The notes beneath the pieces are model-generated. The model did no database searches. It saw only the letters and a list, made by a program, of their open reading frames with translations, and was not told where the DNA came from. Shown one piece after another: positions 50,053 to 60,292 of a stretch of DNA of 64,000 nucleotides (position 1 is the first letter of the stretch; each line of letters opens with the position of its first letter). The stretch lies in assembly GCF_001429045.1 (NCBI RefSeq), contig NZ_LMHY01000005.1:147632-211631 (forward strand). Reading direction: 5' to 3'. A program made the position numbers and the translations under genes. The stretch comes from Pseudomonas sp. Root71 (lineage in GTDB: Bacteria; Pseudomonadota; Gammaproteobacteria; Pseudomonadales; Pseudomonadaceae).

Positions 50053-50604
50053 ATGATTTTTTCCAACGCTCGCCCAGACGGCTCGCCGAGTGCTCTCTGG
50101 CAGCTGCAGAACGAGCTGCTGCACCTGGCGGAGAATTTGCTCGGACCGCGGGACCACAGCAAAATAATCTACCAACCTGCTTTCCTATCAGGTGGCCCCT
50201 ATCTTTGGAATTCTACAAACCGCGATGGCGCAGCTGCGGTACTCAGCATGAACGCGGCTGGGTTCTGGCCGACTGCAGTTTATGAAATGGCGCACGAAAC
50301 CGTCCATCTTCTTAATCCCACAGATGGTTATACCAACTGGTTGGAAGAGGGGGTGGCAGTTGCGTTTTCTCTTCACGTACTTGAGCATTACGGAATGGAT
50401 AAATACAGTCCGACGTTGCAGACTTATACGGATGCACTTGAATTGGTTATGGAATTACCGGGTCGCCCGTTTGCAGTTCCCAGAGCAGCGCGTTCAATTG
50501 TAGGAGCGTTGAATGCCGTGACAGTTGAGTCGCTTCACGCAGCTGCACCAGGCCATGCAAATGAAAAATTGGATCGCCTCGTAAGCATATGTGTGCCACG
50601 TTGA
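50053..50604 (+). CDS. HExxH metallopeptidase-like cargo protein
   Basis: 183 aa. The zinc-peptidase signature is YEMAHETVHLLNP (H81, E82, H85), followed by NWLEEGVAVAFSLHVLEHYG, where Glu98 or Glu99 in the W-x-E-E-G pattern is a good third ligand, as in gluzincins of the peptidase-MA type. The N-terminal 70 residues may be a propeptide or binding region. No signal peptide. It precedes the Septu-like pair by 225 bp on the same strand. Confidence 0.6.
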   Translation: MIFSNARPDGSPSALWQLQNELLHLAENLLGPRDHSKIIYQPAFLSGGPYLWNSTNRDGAAAVLSMNAAGFWPTAVYEMAHETVHLLNPTDGYTNWLEEGVAVAFSLHVLEHYGMDKYSPTLQTYTDALELVMELPGRPFAVPRAARSIVGALNAVTVESLHAAAPGHANEKLDRLVSICVPR

Positions 50605-50828
50605 AGCACGTAGTCCTCAAAGAAAAGGTAGAAGGTAATGCAATAAAAACATAGAACTTTCCACGAAGGCTTGATGCCTGGCGTAACGATTGTTTGATTT
50701 TGTATTAAGCGTTCTCAAAAAATATTTGCCAGCGACATTTATAAGCTAATGTTGCGAACATTACCTTTTGGTTAGTTTGGCTCAGTGCAAGAAGTGATTG
50801 TCATTTTCGGTATCGCAGGAGAGAGATA

Positions 50829-52175
50829 GTGATATTAGTCAATGCTGTGCAGTTTGAAACGTGGGGAGGAAACACAAAGCACGTTCAGCTCTTACACCCG
50901 GAATCCACACAGTCTCAGCGCAGGTTCGAAACAACAATAATAACCGGACAGAACGGCTCACATAAAAGCACTCTGCTAAAACAGTTGGTATCAGATCTCA
51001 CGCTTCTCAAGAGCCCCCTTGATGGAGGGGGCGCTGCAGCACAGAGAAGTCCAACTCAGGTTATTTGCATTTCTGGCTCACTGGCCGACCGATTTCCGCA
51101 AAAAGAGCTACCTGGTGGTGCACGCACTTCCTTTGATGTTCCTAACTACACGTATTTCGGGCAGCGCATATATTCCAACCTGCTGAGCAAGAAAGCTCCC
51201 GTGGAAACTATGCTCAGCTTTGCGCTGTCACCTTCAAGGTCAGAGCGTTATAGCTGGGAGTTCTACTCTGAAGCTCACAGGTACGCAGGAATTGAACTTT
51301 CTGTAGAGTATTCTCTGAATCTTCGAGTTGATAAGCGAAATGAGCTTGGCGATCTACTAAACGCAGTCAAAGCAAAAACTCCAAAAAGTGATTCTGATCG
51401 CGCATCGGCTAGATCGCTACCACACGTTTCTTATAATGTTGCACAGTGGTTGCTGAAAGAGTTCAGCGAAGACGATTTTTTCGCTCTTCAAAAGCTCGTG
51501 ACTCACGGGAAAAGGCGGATCGACCTTACCATTGATAGCTCCGGCCCGCGTTGCGAGGCGGTAGACCCCAACGTTCTGAGGCTTGGTTTGCTGACCGATC
51601 TAATAGGTTTGAGTGATGCCACAGTGGTAGGAGCACTATCCAAGACAAAGTTTTCTATGTTCGAGCTAAGTTCCGGTGAATACCATATGCTCACTACAAT
51701 TCTAGGTCTTGGATTTGGACTGGAGGACGCGGCAGTTGTATTAATAGATGAGCCTGAGAACAATCTTCACCCACAGTGGCAGCGAGCGTTGATGGCGGCG
51801 GTATTTGACGCCTGCGGTAGAGTTTTAGAAGCTGGACACCTTATTGTCTCTACTCACTCACCACTAATTGTAGGGGCAGCTCTAGAGGGTAGTACAATTG
51901 TAGATATGACTACTGAGGAGCCCCATTTGAGTATAGTTAATTATGGTGCTTCATCAGACGAGCTTCTTTTAACTCAGTTTGGTGTTGGCTCAAGCAGGAA
52001 TAGGGTCGTGGTCGACACTGTGCAGCGTGCTGTTTATCTTATAGAGCGCGGGAATTTTAATCATTCTGAATTCGAATTGCTTATCCCAAAGCTCGCCGCC
52101 ATCCGAGACGCACTTACTGTTGATGACCCAATGATCGAAGTTATCAACGCTCTGCTCGATGAGGAAGCGGTATGA
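50829..52175 (+). CDS. PtuA-like AAA15/AAA21 ATPase of a Septu-type defence system
   Basis: 448 aa from GTG 50829 (AGGAGAG upstream). Walker A GQNGSHKST (40-48), ABC-type signature FELSSGEYHML (~277-287), Walker B AVVLIDEPENNLHPQWQ (~305-321) and the H-loop STHSPLI. The gap of ~230 residues between A and signature holds a coiled region, as in OLD/RecF-like ATPases. With the HNH gene overlapped by 4 bases it matches Septu (PtuA/PtuB), where the ATPase senses phage and controls the nuclease. AT-rich relative to the chromosome. Confidence 0.78.
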   Translation: MILVNAVQFETWGGNTKHVQLLHPESTQSQRRFETTIITGQNGSHKSTLLKQLVSDLTLLKSPLDGGGAAAQRSPTQVICISGSLADRFPQKELPGGARTSFDVPNYTYFGQRIYSNLLSKKAPVETMLSFALSPSRSERYSWEFYSEAHRYAGIELSVEYSLNLRVDKRNELGDLLNAVKAKTPKSDSDRASARSLPHVSYNVAQWLLKEFSEDDFFALQKLVTHGKRRIDLTIDSSGPRCEAVDPNVLRLGLLTDLIGLSDATVVGALSKTKFSMFELSSGEYHMLTTILGLGFGLEDAAVVLIDEPENNLHPQWQRALMAAVFDACGRVLEAGHLIVSTHSPLIVGAALEGSTIVDMTTEEPHLSIVNYGASSDELLLTQFGVGSSRNRVVVDTVQRAVYLIERGNFNHSEFELLIPKLAAIRDALTVDDPMIEVINALLDEEAV

Positions 52176-52897
52176 TCAATATTGGATTCGAAAGGATTAT
52201 GCCAACCCCAAACTATCCGCAAGGCACAAGTGCTGCCACCCTATCTGGACGAAGCTGGGGGTCGCAAGCCAATATAGTTAATCTGTTTAAAGCGGAAATA
52301 AAAATAGCCCTCAGGAAATCGCAGCTCGGGCGCTGCTGTTTTTGTCGGCGCCTCCTGTATCACGACTACGCAACTCATATCGAACACTTTGTCGATAAGG
52401 ACGGTTATGGCGATTATACCTTCGAAATTCTAAATCTGGCCGTTTCCTGCGGTACATGCAATATAAAAAAGAATGGCCATTTTTCAACTTGGACAACACG
52501 ATTTGGACGATTATTTACAGTGCCTGGGCATCCCACAGTTGTACGTTGCCCAGTGTTAAAAGCTCAGCTCGTCGCCGGTGCAGCCTTCCCCAATAATGCG
52601 ATAGACTTCCGCTGGGTAAATCCTCATGTTCACAACTACTCGGAACATATAGAAATAAATAAGGGTTGGATTTTCCATGGCAAGACACGCGAAGGCATGC
52701 GGACCATTCGAGGGGTGAAGCTCAACGATGTGGGGGCGGTTGAACTGCGTGCCTTAGCGGAGCGTCTCGGCACACGGGGGGGGAAACTCTCAATGCTTGT
52801 AGGTGCTTTTGCTGAGCTGGATGTTCACAGAGCGCGAGATGTCGCGAAAGTTGTGGTGTCGGCCATCAAGCGCCGCCGAGAAGCGAACGCGCTCTGA
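52172..52897 (+). CDS. PtuB-like HNH endonuclease of a Septu-type defence system
   Basis: 241 aa. HNH-type zinc nuclease: LGRCCFCRRLLYHDYATHIEHFVDKDGYGDYTFEILNLAVSCGTCN.. with Cys55/Cys58, His69-Ile-Glu-His72, Asn88 and Cys93/Cys96 as ligands or catalytic residues. The spacing CxxC..HxEH..N..CxxC fits the 5-methylcytosine-restriction HNH fold seen in PtuB. Coupled to the ATPase gene by ATGA. The C-terminal half may bind the ATPase. Confidence 0.8.
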   Translation: MINIGFERIMPTPNYPQGTSAATLSGRSWGSQANIVNLFKAEIKIALRKSQLGRCCFCRRLLYHDYATHIEHFVDKDGYGDYTFEILNLAVSCGTCNIKKNGHFSTWTTRFGRLFTVPGHPTVVRCPVLKAQLVAGAAFPNNAIDFRWVNPHVHNYSEHIEINKGWIFHGKTREGMRTIRGVKLNDVGAVELRALAERLGTRGGKLSMLVGAFAELDVHRARDVAKVVVSAIKRRREANAL

Positions 52898-53498
52898 TAT
52901 TTCGCAATGATGAACGGGTTTACCTCTGGGGCGGCTGTCCGGTGTGGGTCGATGTCTGCCGGTGGCGACTGGCAGACATCGGCCTGGAGCAGTCATTCGA
53001 GATATGTCCTCTAAGCAGACGCCCCCTACCTACCCCGAGTTTATTGGTACGTATCACTTTGAGTTATCCCGACAAAGTGCAACGAAAAACACATTTACTA
53101 AGCCCTGAAATCAAGACTCGTCCGTCCCATTTTGTCTTGTTATGTGTAGCACCTGAGGTGCACCTAAAAACAACACTGCGATGGGGATATGACAACGCCT
53201 CTGATTGGGTTGTCATATGGGAGGGCAAATCCTCTCATCTCTGGCTTTGGGGCTGGACAATCCTTGGACACGCTCGCCACTACTGCAAGGTCCCCTCGGT
53301 CATTTCCCACCGGAGCCTATTCGCTACCTTGGCTCACTGATGGTACGCAACGCCGTTCGCCGCAAGGAGCAAGCTGAAGACCGCAACCAGCGGCCAAATC
53401 GACTGGATATGCGTCTGGCAAAATTCGCCGCGGCTGCCGGCAAGGCGGACAAGGCATAAAGCCTCGATCACACATCGAAACTTTTACGCTTGCCAACA
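52898..53498. other. Right edge of the satellite element and a 3' gene fragment
   Basis: No intact gene. From about 53205 to 53459 one plus-strand frame becomes protein-like toward its end (LGSLMVRNAVRRKEQAEDRN.. RLDMRLAKFAAAAGKADKA) and stops just before the alr terminator. It looks like the C-terminus of a chromosomal gene cut off by the island. No third copy of the attachment repeat was found here. Confidence 0.4.
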
Positions 53499-53530
53499 AA
53501 AAACCGCCTGGCTATTGGCCGGCGGCTTTT
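53499..53530. terminator. Terminator between the gene fragment and alr
   Basis: CCGCC and GGCGG (with GCC/GGC extension) around a 12-base loop; A-run before, T-run after. It could serve both strands. Confidence 0.65.
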
Positions 53531-53572
53531 CTGTTTTCAACACTTTCAGGACCCAGGCCCGGTGCGCTTCAA

Positions 53573-54646
53573 TTAATCTTCGCAATAGAGTTTTGGTACC
53601 CGGCGCAGGTTGCAGAAGATCTGATAGGGAATTGTGTTCGCGGCGGCGGCCACGTCACTGGCGAGGATGTTTTTGCCCCACAACTCGACAGTCGAACCGA
53701 GGCCGGCTTGCGGCACATCGGTCAGGTCGATGCAGAGCATGTCCATCGACACACGGCCGATCAACTGGCTGCGCTGCCCGGCCACCAGCACCGGCGTACC
53801 GGTGGGTGCCTGACGCGGATAACCATCGGCATACCCCATGGCCACCACACCCACGCGCATAGGCTTGGGTGTAATGAATTTCGCACCGTAACCAATTGGT
53901 TCACCGGCCGGCAATTCACGCACACTGATCACTTTCGATTCCAGCGTCATCACCGGTTGCAGGCGAGCGGCGACCGCGTTGGCTTCTTCAAACGGCGTCG
54001 CGCCATACAGCATGATGCCCGGACGCACCCAATCACTTGGAATCTGCGGCCAACCGAGCACCGCCGGCGAATTGCGCAGGCTGATTTCGGCCGACAACCC
54101 CTGGCGCGCCGCTTCAAATACCGCGACCTGCTCGGCGCTGGACTGCTCGTGCAATTCATCGGCCCGGGCGAAGTGGCTCATCAGCACAACCTTTGCCACC
54201 TTGCCGCTGGCCAGTAGCCGTTGGTAGGCCGCCTGATAATCCTTTGGATGCAAACCCACCCGGTGCATGCCCGAATCCAGCTTCAGCCAGACGGTGATCG
54301 GCTTGCTCCGCGCGGCTTTTTCAATGGCTTCAAGCTGCCAGAGCGAATGCACCACACACCAAAAATCATGCTCGACAATCAGCGACAACTCATCGGCTTC
54401 GAAAAACCCTTCCAACAACAATACCGGCGCCCGAATGCCGGCCGCGCGCAGTTCCAGTGCCTCTTCGATACAGGCTACGGCAAACCCGTCTGCCTCGGCT
54501 TCCAGCGCTTGGGCACAACGTACTGCGCCATGTCCGTAGGCATCGGCCTTGATCACCGCGAGGGCTTTGGCTCCCGTGACTTCACGGGCAATTTGGTAAT
54601 TTTGACGCAGGGCTTGAAGGTCGATCAAGGCACGGGCAGGACGCAT
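53573..54646 (-). CDS. alr: Alanine racemase (catabolic DadX type)
   Basis: 357 aa from ATG 54646 ([20 protein letters not shown]); the frame is open 27 bases further up. PLP lysine in [12 protein letters not shown] (residues ~32-43), [15 protein letters not shown], and the catalytic Tyr in [14 protein letters not shown] [14 protein letters not shown]-terminal beta domain [15 protein letters not shown]. It interconverts L- and D-alanine. Its partner dadA is just upstream but broken. No second start-like feature. Confidence 0.9.
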   Translation of the reverse strand: MRPARALIDLQALRQNYQIAREVTGAKALAVIKADAYGHGAVRCAQALEAEADGFAVACIEEALELRAAGIRAPVLLLEGFFEADELSLIVEHDFWCVVHSLWQLEAIEKAARSKPITVWLKLDSGMHRVGLHPKDYQAAYQRLLASGKVAKVVLMSHFARADELHEQSSAEQVAVFEAARQGLSAEISLRNSPAVLGWPQIPSDWVRPGIMLYGATPFEEANAVAARLQPVMTLESKVISVRELPAGEPIGYGAKFITPKPMRVGVVAMGYADGYPRQAPTGTPVLVAGQRSQLIGRVSMDMLCIDLTDVPQAGLGSTVELWGKNILASDVAAAANTIPYQIFCNLRRVPKLYCED

Positions 54647-54753
54647 GGTGGCAGCCTTTATTGGCAGTATCATGAGAAATGAAAACCGACGCTGTCACAC
54701 GGCGATTTCGCCGTGCGCAACGCTTGGTGTCGAATTGGCTTATACGTTCTCGC

Positions 54754-55973
54754 TCATTGTTGAACGGGCGCTGGAGCGCCCTGCACTGCAGGCTCCGACG
54801 TACCACTGTCGTAACGGGAAATATCGAGGCCTTCGGCGCTGATCTGCGGTTTTCTCTTCGCCATCAGGTCTGCCAGCAAGCGACCGGAGCCACAGGCCAT
54901 GGTCCAACCCAGCGTGCCGTGACCGGTGTTCAGGAACAGGTTCTTGAACGGTGTCGCGCCGACGATCGGCGTGCCGTCCGGAGTGGTCGGACGCAGGCCG
55001 GTCCAGAAATCGGCCTGGGCCAGATCGCCGCCCTGAGGATAAAGGTCGTTGACGATCATCTCCAGGGTTTCGCGCCGACGCGGGTTCAGCAACAGGTCAA
55101 AACCGGCAATCTCCGCCATGCCGCCGACACGGATGCGGTTGTCGAAACGGGTGATCGCGACCTTGTAGGTCTCGTCGAGAATGGTCGAGGTCGGAGCCAT
55201 TGCCGGGTTGGTGATCGGCACGGTCAGCGAGTAACCCTTGAGCGGGTACACCGGCGCCTTGATCCCCAGCGGCTTGAGCAATTGCGGCGAGTAGCTGCCG
55301 AGGGCCAGCACGTAGCGGTCAGCGGTTTCCAGCTTGCCATCGATCCACACACCGTTGATGCGATCACCGGCGAAGTCGAGACGCTGAATGTACTGACCAA
55401 AGCGGAATTCCACACCCAGTGTCACCGCCATTTCGGCCAAACGGGTGGTGAAGATCTGGCAGTCGCCCGTCTGGTCGTTCGGCAGGCGCAGGGCACCGGA
55501 GAGGATGTCGGTAACGCTGGCCAGCGCTGGCTCAACGCGGGCAATGCCGTCGCGGTCGAGCAGTTCGAACGGTACGCCGGACTCTTTCAGCACGGCGATG
55601 TCTTTCGCGGCGCCGTCCAGTTGAGCCTGGGTGCGGAACAGTTGCGTGGTACCGAGGCTGCGGCCTTCGTAGGCAATGCCGGTTTCGGCCCGCAGTTCAT
55701 CGAGGCAGTCGCGGCTGTACTCGGACAGACGGACCATGCGCTCCTTGTTCACCGCATAACGGCTGGCGGTGCAGTCTTGATGGCCTTGAGCGGCACACCC
55801 GGCGCGGCCCACGGCGAGGCATAACCCGGCGAAACCTGCCCGGCGTTGGCGAAACTGGTCTCCATGGCAGCAGCCGGCTGCCGATCCACCACCACAACTT
55901 CATATCCGGCACGCGCCAGATAATAAGCACTGGTGGTACCAATCACGCCGCTACCAAGCACCAGAACGCGCAT
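54754..55973 (-). pseudogene. dadA: D-amino acid dehydrogenase, broken by an internal out-of-frame deletion
   Basis: The start ATG at 55973 gives [23 protein letters not shown].. [20 protein letters not shown], typical DadA. Reading then shifts at about 55787 and continues in another frame from [16 protein letters not shown].. to [21 protein letters not shown] and the stop at 54754. The ~28 residues normally between PLKAIK and CTASRY (from memory WLLQRHAPLAIK..) are missing, and the total is about 85 bp shorter than a 434-codon dadA, not a multiple of three. FAD-binding and C-terminal parts are otherwise intact, so the loss is recent. Confidence 0.8.
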
Positions 55974-56549
55974 GTTCATTCCCTCTAAGTGGCTAACCGC
56001 TGAAATTGTTGTAGGTCTCGTTCGTCGCAGTCTAAGAAAGAACAACCAGTGGCTTTCACTATATAAATACTTATATTTGGCGATAATTCTCGAAAAAAAC
56101 GCCTTCCACGGAGGTGTATTCCCTATTTTCAGTAACAATTAAAGCAAGTCTGAGCGAAACAAAATCGGCCGCAGAATCCTGCGAAACGTGCACGCGGTGG
56201 GGCTTATCACTCAAACGACCAGCGGAGAAAAGTACTTACTTCAACCCCGTACCGAGCGAGTCCGCGCCTCAAGCGCTAAGGGTATTTTCTGGGGTGGCTT
56301 CGAATCGCAAGCTCAACTTGGGCAGGTACGTAAGTCCTAGAAATGCATCGTCATGGGAAGATATTTGAACTTGCTCACCCAAAATGAGCGCATAGATAGA
56401 TCGAGGCTGATCTACAGCGGTGATGTAATCCAACTTATAAGCTCAGCTTGTATCTGAAGTGTAATAAATCGATTTCACTTATTTATTACCAGATGTTTTT
56501 ATCAATCCGTGCATCACTCCCCACAAAAATAACACCGCCGGAGAAGATC
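55974..56549. other. Divergent promoter region between dadA and phnW
   Basis: Open frames here have no coding character. It holds the phnW inverted repeat (56461-56489) and two CTTATAAGCTCAG/CTTGTATCTGAAG-like segments (about 56434-56460). Lrp-type control of dadA is known in Pseudomonas but I cannot identify a site by eye. Confidence 0.45.
56461..56489. promoter_or_regulatory. Inverted repeat upstream of phnW
   Basis: GTAATAAAT (56461-56469) and ATTTATTAC (56481-56489) are perfect 9-bp arms with an 11-bp centre, about 60 bp before the phnW start. Candidate operator; no regulator gene for it is in the window. Confidence 0.4.
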
Positions 56550-57710
56550 ATGACCAAAGCTGAATTCCCGATTACCCAGCCGTTGGCAACGCCAGCCATG
56601 GGTGAGCCCTACCTGCTGACCCCAGGTCCACTTACGACTTCCAAAGCCACCAAGGAGGCGATGCTCCGCGACTGGGGTTCATGGGATGGTGCCTTTAACC
56701 AAGTCACCGCCGAAGTTCGCCAGAGCCTTCTTGGCATGGCGGGCGTGCAGGACGACAGCTTTGCGTGTGTGCCTCTGCAAGGCAGCGGCAGCTACTCGGT
56801 AGAGGCGGCGCTGGCCACCGCTATCCCGCGTGACGGCAAAGTGTTGGTGCTGATGAACGGCGCCTACGGCCAGCGCGCCACCAAAACCCTGGAATACCTG
56901 AACCGCGCCTACATCACTCTGGACAAGGGTGACTACCTGCCACCGCAGCCCGATGAAGTGGACGCGCTGCTCAACGCCAATCCGGATGTGACCCACGTCT
57001 TTGTGGTTCACTGCGAAACCAGCTCCGGCATCCTCAACCCTCTGCGCGAGATCGCCGACGTGGTGAAGGATCACGGCAAGCGCCTGATCATCGACGCCAT
57101 GAGCACCTTCGGGGCCGTGCCGGTGAACGTCAAAGAAGTCGCCTTTGACGTGCTGGTGTCCTCGGCCAACAAGTGCATCGAGGGCATCCCCGGCTTCGGC
57201 TTCGTGATCATCCGTCGCTCCGTGCTGGAGTCCGCCAAAGGTCGCGCCAACTCGCTGTCCCTCGACCTCTACGAGCAGTGGGTGTACATGGAGCGCACCG
57301 GCCAGTGGCGCTTCACCCCGCCTACTCACAGTGTCGTTGCTTTTCACAAAGCCTTGGAGCAGCACCAAGCAGAAGGCGGCGTGCATGGTCGGCTGGCACG
57401 TTACACACGCAACCGCGACGTCCTGGTCAGCGGTATGCGTGAACTGGGTTTCCGGACCTTGCTGGAAGACTGCTGGTTATCGCCGATCATCACCACGTTC
57501 TTTTGCCCTGAGCATCCAAACTTCGAGTTCATGCGTTTCTACGATGAGCTCAAGACCCGCCAATTCATCATCTACCCAGGCAAGTTGACCGTGGCCGAAA
57601 GTTTCCGCATCGGATGCATCGGCCAGATCGACGAACACATCGTCCATCAGTTGCTACGCGCTATCGCTGACAGCCTCGTCGCGATGGGCGTGGAAATGGA
57701 AGCGACCTAA
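56550..57710 (+). CDS. phnW: 2-aminoethylphosphonate:pyruvate aminotransferase
   Basis: 386 aa from ATG 56550 (GGAGAAG upstream); the frame is open further up. Class V aminotransferase: [49 protein letters not shown], and PLP Lys208 in [12 protein letters not shown], followed by [17 protein letters not shown]. It converts 2-aminoethylphosphonate and pyruvate to phosphonoacetaldehyde and alanine: the first step in using this phosphonate as N and P source. Confidence 0.93.
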   Translation: MTKAEFPITQPLATPAMGEPYLLTPGPLTTSKATKEAMLRDWGSWDGAFNQVTAEVRQSLLGMAGVQDDSFACVPLQGSGSYSVEAALATAIPRDGKVLVLMNGAYGQRATKTLEYLNRAYITLDKGDYLPPQPDEVDALLNANPDVTHVFVVHCETSSGILNPLREIADVVKDHGKRLIIDAMSTFGAVPVNVKEVAFDVLVSSANKCIEGIPGFGFVIIRRSVLESAKGRANSLSLDLYEQWVYMERTGQWRFTPPTHSVVAFHKALEQHQAEGGVHGRLARYTRNRDVLVSGMRELGFRTLLEDCWLSPIITTFFCPEHPNFEFMRFYDELKTRQFIIYPGKLTVAESFRIGCIGQIDEHIVHQLLRAIADSLVAMGVEMEAT

Positions 57711-58007
57711 CCGATTTCCCCTTTCGGGTCGCCGCCACTCTGGGTGTGTCGGGGCGGGTGTTGGGATCGCACCTTCTTTACGGCGACCTCTTTTTTCCAT
57801 GGATCTGGTCATTCACAGCTCGGCAGCGTCGAGCAGGAGCCAGCGATACGCCTATCCAAAAATCTGATGTCTGACGCCAGCAGCCACAAGCCATAAAACT
57901 CGCCTACTGCAATTTATTCAGTTCGCTTGGACTGGGTTGTGGCACCCAAAACAAAAACAAAAACAACTTTTTGCGCTGTACGGCAACCCATACGGGATCA
58001 GAACACC
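57711..58007 (+). other. Spacer between phnW and the transporter gene
   Basis: 297 bp with no coding signal or clear terminator; GCGACCTCTTTTTTCC near 57782 has a T-run but no stem I trust. phnW and the transporter may have separate promoters. Confidence 0.4.
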
Positions 58008-59351
58008 ATGAACAAGAACGCAGCAAGCCCGCTCGCAACCGGCTGGAAATCTCTCCAGCGTTGGCGCGTGCAGATTTTTCTCATTACCTGGCTGGCTTAT
58101 GCCGCCTTCTACTTTACCCGCAAGGCGTTTTCTGTCGCCAAGCTGGGTATTGGCGAAGACCCGAACTTCATGCTCGAAAAGAGCATGATGGCCAATCTCG
58201 ACGCCCTCTATCTAACCGCATATGCCGTGGGACAGTTTCTTTGGGGCAACTTCTCTGACCGATTCGGTCCCAGGGTTGTGGTACTTAGCGGACTTGTCAT
58301 CTCAGCGCTAGCCGCGCTGCTTATGGGGACCTACGCTACCCTGCCGATTTTCGTCTCCTGCATGCTAATCCAGGGCCTTGCCCAGTCCACCGGTTGGTCG
58401 GGGCTATGTAAGAACGTCGGGAGCTTTTTCACCACTGGCGAACGGGGTCGCGTACTGGGTTACTGGTGCACCTCCTACGCCTTCGGTGGGCTCGTGGCCA
58501 CGCCTTTTGCCGGTTGGTGGGCCTACAACACTTACCACGACTGGCGCATCGCGTTCATTAGCAGCGCTGTCGTGGTGCTGGTGGTGGCGGTGCTGTTTTT
58601 CTTCCTGCAACGCAACACGCCGGAAGACGTCGGTCTGCCTCCTGTCGAAGTCGAGATCGAACCCGTCAGTAATGTCGTGGTTCCACGCGAAAGTATGTGG
58701 GCCGGCTTGCGCACCGTGATGAAGAATCGCACCGTGTTGGTGCTCGGGCTTGCTTATTTCATGCTCAAACCCGCGCGCTACGCCATCCTGCTGTGGGGGC
58801 CGGTGATCATCTACGAACGCATGCCCGAAATTGGCAAGGTGGCCTCCGCCATCGTCCCAACCTCTTTCGAGCTGGCCGGTCTGATCGGTCCGATCCTCAT
58901 CGGTATCGCATCGGATAAGTACTTCGGCGCTCGTCGTATACCGGCCTGTGTCCTTAGCCTGGTTGTACTCACCCTTTGCCTTGGCCTGTTCGTTCCTGCC
59001 ATGCAGAGCGGCAGTCTGTACATGGTGGTCGGCCTGCTATTCATGATGGGCCTGACGCTCTACGGGCCGGATTCGATGATCAGCGGCTCGGCTGCCATTG
59101 ACTTCGGTAGCAAAGATGGAGCGGCCTCCGCTGCAGGCTTCGTTAATGGCTGCGGGTCGGTAGGTGCGGTTCTCGGTGGTTTGCTGCCGGGTTACTTCGA
59201 CACCCTCACCGTGTTCCTGGTCTTCACCGGCGCAGCACTACTGGCCAGTCTGATGTTGGTTCCATTTTGGAATAGCCGCCCGAAAACAGCGGAAAACCCG
59301 CAGTTGGTATCGACGCCGGTACAACCGGTCATCGTCGGCACCACCCCCTGA
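58008..59351 (+). CDS. MFS organophosphate/phosphonate transporter
   Basis: 447 aa from ATG 58008. About 12 transmembrane helices of the GlpT/UhpT organophosphate:Pi antiporter type: YAAFYFTRKAFSVAKLGI (N-terminal), VGQFLWGNFSDRFGPRVVVLSGL (loop 2-3 motif A), QGLAQSTGWSGLCKNVG, VLVLGLAYFMLKPARYAILLWGPVIIY. The Arg residues in FTRK and KPARY correspond to the phosphate-binding arginines. Between phnW and phnX, so it likely imports 2-aminoethylphosphonate. Confidence 0.82.
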   Translation: MNKNAASPLATGWKSLQRWRVQIFLITWLAYAAFYFTRKAFSVAKLGIGEDPNFMLEKSMMANLDALYLTAYAVGQFLWGNFSDRFGPRVVVLSGLVISALAALLMGTYATLPIFVSCMLIQGLAQSTGWSGLCKNVGSFFTTGERGRVLGYWCTSYAFGGLVATPFAGWWAYNTYHDWRIAFISSAVVVLVVAVLFFFLQRNTPEDVGLPPVEVEIEPVSNVVVPRESMWAGLRTVMKNRTVLVLGLAYFMLKPARYAILLWGPVIIYERMPEIGKVASAIVPTSFELAGLIGPILIGIASDKYFGARRIPACVLSLVVLTLCLGLFVPAMQSGSLYMVVGLLFMMGLTLYGPDSMISGSAAIDFGSKDGAASAAGFVNGCGSVGAVLGGLLPGYFDTLTVFLVFTGAALLASLMLVPFWNSRPKTAENPQLVSTPVQPVIVGTTP

Positions 59352-59390
59352 ACTAGTACTACTAACCTACCCAATGCTGGAGTGATCATC

Positions 59391-60218
59391 ATGCACTACA
59401 AACAACCTTCCCAACTGCAAGCAGTGGTCCTGGACTGGGCGGGCACCGTCGTTGACTTCGGTTCATTCGCACCGACTCAGATTTTCGTTGAAGCGTTCGG
59501 TGAATTCGGCGTCGCCGTTTCCCTCGAAGAAGCTCGTGGCCCGATGGGCATGGGCAAGTGGGACCATATCCGCACTTTGTGCAATGAGCCACAGATCGCC
59601 GCACGCTACCATGCCGCCTTCGGCCGACTGCCAACTGATGATGATGTCACTGCCCTCTACGAACGCTTCATGCCTTTGCAGATCGAAAAGATCGCCCTGC
59701 ACTCGGCGCTGATTCCAGGTGCTCTCGATACGATCAATGGCTTACGCGACAAGGGTCTGAAAATTGGCTCTTGCTCGGGCTACCCGGCCGTGGTCATGGA
59801 AAAAGTCGTAGAACTGGCACGCAAGAACGGCTATGTCACCGACTATGTGGTTGCTACCGACGAAGTGCCCAACGGGCGTCCACATCCAGCGCAAGCCTTG
59901 GCGAACGTGATTGCCTTGGGCATCAGCGATGTGGCGGCCTGCGTCAAGGTCGACGACACCTGGCCGGGCATTCTCGAAGGCCGTAGCGCGGGCATGTGGA
60001 CGGTCGCATTGACCTGCTCCGGCAATGCGTTGGGGCTGACCTATGAAGAATTCAAGGATTTGTCCCTGGAGGAATTGGCCGAGGAACGTGCGCGCATCGT
60101 CAAGATGTTCGAAGGCTCCCGCCCGCACTACCTGATCGACACCATCGTCGAGTTGCCGGCCGTCATTGAAAACATCAATGCCCGTCTCGCGCGTGGAGAA
60201 ACCCCTCAGGGCTCCTGA
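59391..60218 (+). CDS. phnX: Phosphonoacetaldehyde hydrolase (phosphonatase)
   Basis: 275 aa from ATG 59391 ([10 protein letters not shown]). HAD fold with the nucleophile Asp15 ([14 protein letters not shown]), the Schiff-base Lys56 in [25 protein letters not shown], and [19 protein letters not shown]. It splits phosphonoacetaldehyde to acetaldehyde and phosphate. The order phnW-transporter-phnX-aldehyde dehydrogenase gives a complete pathway. Confidence 0.93.
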   Translation: MHYKQPSQLQAVVLDWAGTVVDFGSFAPTQIFVEAFGEFGVAVSLEEARGPMGMGKWDHIRTLCNEPQIAARYHAAFGRLPTDDDVTALYERFMPLQIEKIALHSALIPGALDTINGLRDKGLKIGSCSGYPAVVMEKVVELARKNGYVTDYVVATDEVPNGRPHPAQALANVIALGISDVAACVKVDDTWPGILEGRSAGMWTVALTCSGNALGLTYEEFKDLSLEELAEERARIVKMFEGSRPHYLIDTIVELPAVIENINARLARGETPQGS

Positions 60219-60292
60219 CCCTGCGAGGCTTGTTCAAATGACAGTGGCCGTCCACGGGCGGCCACAACCCAAAACAACAAGAGCACACCACC

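Noticed and set aside
57927..58007. Upstream start for the MFS transporter
   Set aside because: The leader is not membrane-protein-like; ATG 58008 gives the normal GlpT-type N-terminus.
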